Below, one piece after another: positions 1 through 4,799 of a stretch of DNA of 6,109 bases (position 1 is its first letter; each line of letters starts with the position of its first letter). Below the pieces are notes generated by a model that saw only the letters and a list, made by a program, of their open reading frames with translations, had not been told where the DNA came from and searched no databases. This stretch comes from Rhodospira sp. (GTDB lineage Bacteria > Pseudomonadota > Alphaproteobacteria > Rhodospirillales > Rhodospirillaceae): NCBI GenBank assembly GCA_028277295.1, contig JANQGN010000233.1, forward strand, positions 1 to 6,109, in the 5' to 3' direction. The translations under genes and the position numbers were made by a program.

Positions 1-2216
1 AGCATGTCGGCGAAGGCCGGGACGGAGTTCCAGACGCTGGCGTTGGTGCGGTCGATCAGGGTCACCCAGGCGGGCGGATTCCGGACATCCTCGGGCGCCG
101 GCATGGCCAGGCCGCCGCCGGCCACCGCCAGCATCCCGAACAGGTCAAAGACCGACAGGTCGTGGTGCAAGGCGGAGATGGCGAAGGCGGTGTCCTGGGC
201 GGTGATGCCGTAGCGCGCCACCACGTCGGTCATGCGGTTGACGACGCTGGCCTGTTCGATGGCCACGCCCTTGGGCCGGCCCGTCGATCCCGAGGTGTAG
301 ATCATATAGGCGAGGTCACCGGGCGCGCCCATGGCCGGCGGCGGCTGGATGGCGAGCCCGGCATCCCGCGTCTCGGGGGTGCCCCGGGACGGCTCCAGTG
401 TGTCGACGCACACCACCTTGACGCCGCTGGCCAGATCCTCGGCGCGCGCCCGGTCGGCGGTGAGGCAGAGGATGGCGGCGGGCGTGGCGTCGCCGATGAT
501 GTCGCGCAGGCGTGTTTCCGGGGCCTTGGTGTCCAGCGGTACGTAGGCGCCGCCAGCGAACAAGGCGCCCCAGACGGCGGCGACCTGGTCCACGCCCTTG
601 TCGATGAGGATACAGAAACGCCGCTCCGGCGCGGTCTCGACGGTGGCCTCCGTCAGCGCGGCGGCGATGGCGTTGGCCCAGGCGTGCAGCCGGGCGTAGG
701 TCACGGCGCGGCTTGGCGTGGTCACGGCGAGGCGGTCGGGCGCGGCCGCCGCCCGCGCGGTGAACAGTCCTGGCAAGGTGTCCCGTGGCACCGGCGCGGT
801 GGTGGCGTTCAGGGTGTCCTGAAGGCCCCGGTCGGCTTCGCCGAACCAGGCGGGGTGGGGCGCTTGCCACGCCGCGTCGGTGTCTGTCAGCGCCTCCAGG
901 TGCGCGACGTAGCAGGCCAGCATCGCCTCGGGCAGGCCGTCCGGAAACAGGTCGGTGACATAGTCCCAGACGATGTCCAGGGCGCCATCGGTCTCGTGGG
1001 CCTGATAGTCCAACGAGACTTGCGGTGTCTGGGTCAGGGCATAGGTCACCTCGCCAAGGCGCCCGAGGGCCCCATACAGCCCAGTGCCGCCGTCCAGGCT
1101 CAAGGCGCTGGTGAACACGATGGGGAAGGCGGCGCGGCGCGGCGCGACTCCGCCCGCGGCGCGCAGGGCGCGCAGAGCCTCGGGTCCGGCCGCCGCGCGA
1201 TACTGCAGGCAGGTCCAAACCTGGCGCTGAATGGCGGCGGCGCGCGCCTCGAACGTGTCGTGGCCCTCGGAGGCCTCGACAAAGAACATGGACGTGAAGT
1301 CCCCGGCGACCCGTGTTACCTCGGGGTCGAGGGGCAGCCGGTTGAAGGCCGTCACATTGAGCGTGAAGTCGGGATTGGCGGCCCAACCGCGCAGCACGTC
1401 CGCGAAGGCGGCCAACAGCAGGGTCGACGGCGTGATGATGGCGCGCTCGGCGGTCCTTGCCTTCAGCCGCGCCCAACGCTCGGCCGGCAGGCGCGCGTGC
1501 GCCCGCGCGAAGCGCTGCGTCTCCAGTTCGTCCGGACGGCGGCGTTGCGGCAGGTCGGGAGGCGGCGGCAGCGCCGCCATGCGGTCTTTCCAGAAAGCGC
1601 AGGCGCGCTGGTACTCGTCGGTGGCCTTGGTGTCTTCCAGGGCGCGGACGTAGGCCGCGAAGGTGTAGGTGGGGAGCGACGGTAGCGGCTCGCCATGGTA
1701 GGCCTTCTCGAAATCGGAAAAGATCAGAATGGAGCTGCTGAGATCGATGTTGATGCCGTCGATGCTGATGAGCAGGCGTGCCGTCGACGGCATCCGGCAC
1801 AGCAGCAGGTGGAACAGTGGCCAGTCCTCGGGGCGGTAGGTCACGTGGCTGTGGCGCGAACGCAGGTCGGCGAGCGTTTGGGTGCACGCCGCCTCCGACG
1901 ACTCGGTCATGTCGAGCAGCGCGATGTCGGGCGGATCCGCGTCCTTGATCCGTTGCATCCCGTCGCCGGCCACGTGGGCGCGCAGCATGGGATGGCGGCG
2001 CACCGTCTCGATCCAGGCACGGTTCAGGCGGTCGTAGTCGAACGGGCCCTCGACCTCGAAGTAGAAGTGGATGCCGACCGAACTCAGATCGTGCACCCCC
2101 TGGCGACCGACATAGTACGCTTTTTGAATATCGGAGAGCGGAAAGGTTTCCGTGGGATCGAGGCGCTTGGCGTCGCTGCGCCGGAGTCCGGCATCGGGGA
2201 TCGCGTCGTTTGGCAT
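1..2216 (-). CDS. NRPS: heterocyclization (Cy) domain plus partial adenylation domain, probably cysteine-activating (runs off the window)
   Basis: Assembly-line synthetase, cytoplasmic; 738 residues visible, the C-terminal side lies beyond base 1. A Cy domain condenses an upstream acyl group with Cys/Ser/Thr and cyclises it to a thiazoline or oxazoline. Cy motifs in order: FPLSDIQKAYYVGR (25-38), RRHPMLR (73-79), DGINIDLSS (D153, D158, S161: the DxxxxDxxS that replaces HHxxxDG of ordinary condensation domains), LPPPPDLP (216-223), TPS..VLRGW (262-278), GDFTS (305-309), FPIVFTS (364-370), QTPQVSLDYQ (396-405). T369 and D403 match residues reported as essential in other Cy domains. Adenylation motifs: VTYARL (505-510), AGGAYVPLD (554-562), YTSGSTGRPKG (640-650), HHDLSVFDLFG (684-694). 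Specificity positions 235/236/239/278 read D686, L687, F690, N730, close to the DLYN start of cysteine codes. Start: ATG at 2216 with AGGAGAGG at 2229-2222. Downstream of the carrier gene, same frame. Domain call firm; substrate inferred. Confidence 0.95.
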   Translation of the reverse strand, partial: MPNDAIPDAGLRRSDAKRLDPTETFPLSDIQKAYYVGRQGVHDLSSVGIHFYFEVEGPFDYDRLNRAWIETVRRHPMLRAHVAGDGMQRIKDADPPDIALLDMTESSEAACTQTLADLRSRHSHVTYRPEDWPLFHLLLCRMPSTARLLISIDGINIDLSSSILIFSDFEKAYHGEPLPSLPTYTFAAYVRALEDTKATDEYQRACAFWKDRMAALPPPPDLPQRRRPDELETQRFARAHARLPAERWARLKARTAERAIITPSTLLLAAFADVLRGWAANPDFTLNVTAFNRLPLDPEVTRVAGDFTSMFFVEASEGHDTFEARAAAIQRQVWTCLQYRAAAGPEALRALRAAGGVAPRRAAFPIVFTSALSLDGGTGLYGALGRLGEVTYALTQTPQVSLDYQAHETDGALDIVWDYVTDLFPDGLPEAMLACYVAHLEALTDTDAAWQAPHPAWFGEADRGLQDTLNATTAPVPRDTLPGLFTARAAAAPDRLAVTTPSRAVTYARLHAWANAIAAALTEATVETAPERRFCILIDKGVDQVAAVWGALFAGGAYVPLDTKAPETRLRDIIGDATPAAILCLTADRARAEDLASGVKVVCVDTLEPSRGTPETRDAGLAIQPPPAMGAPGDLAYMIYTSGSTGRPKGVAIEQASVVNRMTDVVARYGITAQDTAFAISALHHDLSVFDLFGMLAVAGGGLAMPAPEDVRNPPAWVTLIDRTNASVWNSVPAFADM

Positions 2217-2221
2217 GCCGA

Positions 2222-2229
2222 CCTCTCCT
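2222..2229 (-). promoter_or_regulatory. Strong ribosome binding site for the NRPS start
   Basis: The minus strand reads AGGAGAGG, with the AGGAG core 8 nt before the ATG at 2216. It fixes the NRPS start and indicates independent initiation there. An earlier ATG at 2239 is 23 nt upstream and out of frame with the synthetase. Confidence 0.8.
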
Positions 2230-2252
2230 GTGTTGGCATATCCTTGTGGGGT

Positions 2253-2273
2253 GGCGACCCCTTACGGGTCGCC
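2253..2273 (-). other. Intercistronic hairpin with the carrier stop codon in its loop
   Basis: GGCGACCC (2253-2260) and GGGTCGCC (2266-2273) are exact reverse complements around a 5-nt loop. On the transcribed strand the loop reads GTAAG and contains the TAA stop of the carrier gene (2264-2262). There is no U tract after the stem, so it is not a standard intrinsic terminator. Possible roles are mRNA stabilisation or processing, or tuning of carrier versus NRPS translation. The structure is directly visible; any function is inferred. Confidence 0.55.
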
Positions 2274-2585
2274 GTCGCTGTCCCCCCCCAGTAAGGCCGC
2301 CACCATGTCCGCCTGATCCACGCGTGGACCAGCCCCCCCAGACGCGTCGCCTTGCGTGTCGAGCCGGCCTTGGATGTCCCGGATCGACAGTGTCGGCAGT
2401 TCGGACAAATCCGGTGTATGCCCCGGCGCGACCGCGCTCAGCGCGGTGTGAACACTCACAAGAGCCAGGGATCCAGCACCCACCCGCAGCAGCGGCAGGT
2501 CATCCGGAACATCGCCAGGCGGCAGACCCAACTGCTCGGCGACGAGTGTGTGTACGCAAACATTGCCCCGGGATTTTTGGACCAT
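2262..2585 (-). CDS. Free-standing acyl/aryl/peptidyl carrier protein (PP-binding domain) with GSL instead of DSL
   Basis: 107 residues, the size of a single four-helix carrier protein. After 4'-phosphopantetheinylation it would hold an acyl, aryl or aminoacyl group as a thioester and present it to the Cy domain of the next gene. Visible features: helix 1 VHTLVAEQLGL (11-21), loop with PDDLPLLRVG, modification site GAGSLAL with Ser39, then LPTLSIRDIQGRL (63-75) resembling the last helix of PP-binding domains. The usual Asp before the serine is Gly38, which is uncommon. Residues 76-107 form a Gly/Asp-rich tail with a short helix-like stretch DMVAALLGG, perhaps a linker or docking segment. Start chosen at ATG 2585, with AGGA at 2598-2595 on the minus strand; a TTG at 2663 would add 26 residues that look noncoding. 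It lies 45 bp before the NRPS ATG, in the same frame. Family call is from motif pattern only. Confidence 0.8.
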   Translation of the reverse strand: MVQKSRGNVCVHTLVAEQLGLPPGDVPDDLPLLRVGAGSLALVSVHTALSAVAPGHTPDLSELPTLSIRDIQGRLDTQGDASGGAGPRVDQADMVAALLGGDSDGDP

Positions 2586-3064
2586 GGGGATATGTCCTGC
2601 TTGCTTGTTCGCGCCCTCGGACTTCACCATGAGGCAGCACGCAAAAGGAGTCAATATAACCAAAGCCCCGTATTTCGAGTATACGTTTCACGAAGTGTAC
2701 TCGCACAAGGCGTATACACGGATTCTTCCACGTTTTTTGAGGTTAAGAACGGCGGTTTTCTTGAGCGGATTGAACAAGACCTGCAACGGTTCCTCACAAT
2801 GACCGCCGGTATAAATCCGGTGCCGGTGGTCCTCGGTCTGGTGCTGGCAACGCCCAGGCCCTGGTGCCGTGGCGCGTCCCCGGCGTTAACCTTTGACTGT
2901 CTGTGTCCCTGCACAATCCATTCATTGTCGTGCGCTGACGTGGATACAGGGTATTTGCGCGCATTCTTTGTCCGCCTCAACGCGCGAGGGCGGGGCGCTA
3001 CCGGCTGGCGATCGCATACCGGGCGGGCCCGTGGTGCCGTGCGCCACGTGTCAACAGGCTCTAC
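2586..3064. other. Long gene-free gap upstream of the carrier/NRPS operon
   Basis: About 480 bp with no convincing gene. Open frames here give Arg/Pro/His-rich translations typical of GC-rich noncoding DNA. The left half (about 2640-2780) is clearly AT-richer than its surroundings and contains the GTATAC motif cluster listed separately. At 2801-2809 and 2823-2831 there is an imperfect inverted repeat (8 of 9) around TATAAAT. ACAAT (2913-2917) and ATTGT (2924-2928) form a short inverted pair. A TTGACT at 2893-2898 resembles a -35 element for the rightward HTH gene, but no acceptable -10 follows at the usual distance. The gap presumably carries the divergent control region for the two flanking genes. 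Confidence 0.5.
2653..2720 (-). promoter_or_regulatory. Probable promoter/operator region of the carrier-NRPS operon
   Basis: CGAGTATAC (2676-2684) and GTGTACTCG (2695-2703) form an inverted repeat, 8 of 9 matching, with a 10-nt spacer. A third related site, CGTATACACG, lies at 2711-2720. The centres of the GTATAC-like cores are 16 and 17 bp apart. On the minus strand TATATT (2658-2653) and TATACT (2683-2678) each resemble a -10 element, but neither has a good -35 at 16-18 bp. That would fit a promoter needing an activator bound at the repeat. The repeats are seen; the regulatory role and regulator are inferred. Confidence 0.4.
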
Positions 3065-3328
3065 TTGCTGGAAAGCGTGGGTCCGGCCGTAGAGGCGTCG
3101 CCGCCCAAGGGTGCGCAAGACGAACAGTCGTCGCCGCGTCCGCAAACGCCAAGCCCTGACGCCGAACTCGTGTCCGTCAATAAGATGCTCGCTCTCCTGG
3201 GCATCGGCCGCACCAAGCTGTACGCGTTGCTGAACGCCGACACGCTGGCCTCGGTCACGATCGGGCGGCGCACCCTCATTCGGCGGGAGTCGGTGCGCCG
3301 CTTGATCGACGTATCCGGTGGCGAATAA
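3065..3328 (+). CDS. Excisionase/AlpA-like helix-turn-helix DNA-binding protein
   Basis: Up to 87 residues. The C-terminal half (about 36-84, LVSVNKMLALLGIGRTKLYALL then VTIGRRTLIRRESVRRLID) has the layout of the MerR-like winged helix of the excisionase/AlpA (HTH_17) family: a helix-turn-helix with the TKLYALL recognition helix, a short wing with IGRRTLIRR, then a helix. The first 35 residues are Pro/Ser/Glu-rich and probably disordered. Such proteins act as recombination directionality factors in integrative elements or as small regulators; no integrase is visible here. The start is uncertain: TTG at 3065 has only a weak AGG before it, and GTG at 3077 or 3170 are alternatives, the last leaving just the DNA-binding domain. 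It points away from the carrier/NRPS operon, so it could be a local regulator, but that is only positional inference. Confidence 0.75.
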   Translation: MLESVGPAVEASPPKGAQDEQSSPRPQTPSPDAELVSVNKMLALLGIGRTKLYALLNADTLASVTIGRRTLIRRESVRRLIDVSGGE

Positions 3329-3567
3329 TCGCCCCCGTCCGTTTGAGCGTATGCGTGGCGGGACGGATGGGTTGACGTACGGGTTGGCTGAGCACTTCGT
3401 TTCGCTGGTCTATTTTTATGCCTGAAAACAATGATTTACGAATTCCTCCCTCTCCGCCACGGCGGACACCCCCTCCGCCACCCTGGAACAGAGGTGTGAA
3501 CGGCGTTCACCGCCGATTCTACGGCTCGTGAGCCGGTCGGGACGCCGAACGGTGTGAATCGCGCCCG
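3329..3567. other. Convergent intergenic region with several small inverted repeats
   Basis: No gene seen. It lies between the ends of the HTH gene (+) and the SH3 gene (-). Perfect short inverted repeats occur at 3453-3466 (TCCGCC/GGCGGA), 3496-3510 (GTGAAC/GTTCAC) and 3522-3535 (CGGCTC/GAGCCG). CTCCGCCAC is also directly repeated at 3452-3460 and 3474-3482. CCGTCC (3335-3340) can pair with GGACGG (3361-3366). None is followed by a proper U tract on either strand; the only T-run is at 3413-3417. The hairpins may assist termination of both genes, but no single one is a convincing terminator. Confidence 0.35.
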
Positions 3568-3942
3568 TCAACTCTCGGCAAGCTCGACGGCACCGTCCGG
3601 CACCCAGCCTTTCTCGCCGCGAGCGTTCTCGACGTAAAGGAAACCGCTCTCTCCAAAGTACGCGCGGAAATGCTCGCCAGGTTCGACGTCGAGCTCCAAG
3701 GCGGAGAAATGGCGTCGGATAATCCATTGAGCTCCCTGGCGTTCAAGCCAGGCCCGCGGCGTCCAGCCTTCCCTTCCATCAGGTCCGGCGCACCAGACCC
3801 AGCCAACCATGTCGGTCGACGCGCTTTTCTCCTCGTCCGGCCGCACGGCATCGCCGGCCTTGACGGAGATCGGATCTTCATAGGGCCGCTCGTAGGGAAT
3901 GCGGGCGATAACGATCGTGTCCCGCGGAAACTCGAACAACAT
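3568..3942 (-). CDS. Tandem bacterial SH3-domain protein
   Basis: 124 residues, no signal peptide or membrane segment, so probably cytoplasmic. Two SH3-like repeats are visible. The first (about 12-66) has a YERPYEDPISVKAGD opening, GWVWC (47-51) and GREGWTPRAWL (56-66). The second (about 72-122) has ALELDVEPGE, FLYVENARGEKGWVP (101-115) and a final VEL strand. The repeated 'GxxGW(V/T)P' endings and the Asp-Pro-Ile-x-x-Lys-Ala-Gly-Asp element are characteristic of small two-SH3 proteins found across bacteria. Their molecular function is not established; they are assumed to bind peptides or protein partners. Start ATG 3942 is preceded by GAGG about 7 nt upstream on the minus strand. It is divergent from the peptidoglycan-binding gene and convergent with the HTH gene, so probably transcribed alone. 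Confidence 0.88.
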   Translation of the reverse strand: MLFEFPRDTIVIARIPYERPYEDPISVKAGDAVRPDEEKSASTDMVGWVWCAGPDGREGWTPRAWLERQGAQWIIRRHFSALELDVEPGEHFRAYFGESGFLYVENARGEKGWVPDGAVELAES

Positions 3943-4087
3943 CGGTCAGCCTCGCAGATCGGAGCCAAAGAGGAACTCTGGAGCCTTTTATCGTCCACCG
4001 CAACCGGAGCAGGCTATGGTGATTCGTTCACGGTACCGCGTCCCCAGGCAAGGCGGCGCCGTGGGGCGCGAAGGGGGAGAGTGGGGG
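3943..4087. promoter_or_regulatory. Divergent intergenic region between the SH3 and peptidoglycan-binding genes
   Basis: 145 bp from which both flanking genes should be transcribed. No pair of -35/-10 hexamers with correct spacing stands out; TATGGT at 4015-4020 is the nearest -10-like element for the rightward gene but lacks a -35. A purine run GGGGGAGAG (4073-4081) is the likely ribosome binding site of the rightward gene. Confidence 0.3.
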
Positions 4088-4720
4088 ATGCGACAGGCGG
4101 GGATCGTCGCGGGTTTGGCCTTTGGTCTGGCGATGGGGCCCGCCGCCGACGTTCGAGCGGATATGACCACCACGGCGGCGCAGTACCTTCTGCGCGAGGC
4201 CCACCTCTATCGAGGTCCGCTTGATGGCGATGCCGGCCCTGAGACCCGCGCGGCGATTCAGGCGTTTCAGCAGGCGAATGGATTGGAGGCGACCGGTGCC
4301 CTCGACGAAAGAACCCTTGGCGTCCTGCGCCTGCGGCAAGCTCCGCGCGGCGTGGGCGTGGGTCGAAGTCTGCGCGCCGCCCTGAGAGAGGGGTTCGAGA
4401 GAAGCCTGCTGGTGCCCGACTGGTCCTCCGTGCGCAACCTGCATGCGTTTCACTTCGCGTTCGAGGATTATGGTATACGCTGGTCTTACGTCCATGTCTG
4501 CGGGGACGCGGTGTTCCCAGGCAGCGGATTTGGCGTCGACCGGTCCGTGTCCTTCATGATGGATCTGGTGCTGGAGGACGACGCGACGGAGCCTCCGATC
4601 GCCGCCTTGCTGCGTGGTGATTATGCGTTGAGCGACCTGTGGACCGCCGAGTACATCTTTGTCGAGCCCTTCTGCCGCCTTCGGGTCAGCAGCGCCGTGG
4701 CCCTGGGGGTGGTGCGGTGA
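4088..4720 (+). CDS. Secreted protein with N-terminal peptidoglycan-binding (PGBD_1) domain and unrecognised C-terminal region
   Basis: 210 residues. Residues 1-24 look like a Sec signal peptide (MRQAG, hydrophobic AGLAFGLAMGPAA, cleavage after VRA), so the mature protein should be periplasmic. Residues about 29-82 match the three-helix peptidoglycan-binding fold: AAQYLLREAHLYRGPLDGD, then GPETRAAIQAFQQANGLEATGALDERTLGVLR, with the conserved G-x-x-D-G-x-x-G-x-x-T-x-x-A-I-x-x-F-Q pattern. Residues 90-210 match nothing I know: no catalytic motif, but aromatic stretches (HAFHFAFEDYGIRWSY) and just two cysteines, C138 and C196, that could form a disulphide. Start taken at ATG 4088, because it gives a clean signal peptide and follows a purine-rich ribosome site; the frame is open further upstream (to 3899) but that extension is not protein-like. 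Likely role: cell-wall-associated protein of unknown activity. Confidence 0.85.
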   Translation: MRQAGIVAGLAFGLAMGPAADVRADMTTTAAQYLLREAHLYRGPLDGDAGPETRAAIQAFQQANGLEATGALDERTLGVLRLRQAPRGVGVGRSLRAALREGFERSLLVPDWSSVRNLHAFHFAFEDYGIRWSYVHVCGDAVFPGSGFGVDRSVSFMMDLVLEDDATEPPIAALLRGDYALSDLWTAEYIFVEPFCRLRVSSAVALGVVR

Positions 4721-4740
4721 CCGTTGGGGTGGCTAGAGCA

Positions 4741-4764
4741 GGGTGAGTGAGTCTGGCCTCACCC
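4741..4764. terminator. Hairpin between convergent genes, candidate bidirectional terminator
   Basis: GGGTGAG (4741-4747) and CTCACCC (4758-4764) are exact reverse complements with a 10-nt loop. It begins 20 bp after the peptidoglycan-binding gene stops and sits 36 bp past the end of the oppositely oriented EEP gene. The T-rich stretch AGTTTTGATTTT (4778-4789) starts 13 nt after the stem rather than immediately, so this is an imperfect intrinsic terminator. The surrounding gap may instead be a dispersed repeat: TAGAG at 4734-4738 is mirrored by CTCTA at 4798-4802. Confidence 0.5.
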
Positions 4765-4799
4765 ATCATGGTGTAAAGTTTTGATTTTGAAGCAAATCT

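Noticed and set aside
162..1685. Long open frame of 507 codons on the plus strand
   Set aside because: Antisense to the NRPS, whose minus-strand frame carries all Cy and adenylation motifs. The plus translation is Gly/Arg-rich low complexity, a shadow caused by high GC codon bias.
316..1887. 523-codon open frame on the minus strand within the NRPS
   Set aside because: It is in a different frame from the motif-bearing one and its translation is Arg/Pro/His-rich without domains; a shadow of the real NRPS frame.
2317..2328. 12-bp palindrome TCCACGCGTGGA inside the carrier gene
   Set aside because: Coding position and no second copy in the window; probably chance.
2432..2448. Perfect hairpin ACCGCGC-TCA-GCGCGGT inside the carrier gene
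   Set aside because: Lies in coding sequence of strongly GC-rich DNA where such 7-bp stems are expected; no functional context.
2352..3092. 246-codon plus-strand open frame
   Set aside because: Overlaps the carrier gene antisense and the AT-rich control region; translation has no recognisable domain and looks random.
2651..3145. 164-codon minus-strand open frame upstream of the carrier gene
   Set aside because: Arg-rich translation without motifs, no good ribosome site, overlaps the HTH gene and the probable promoter region.
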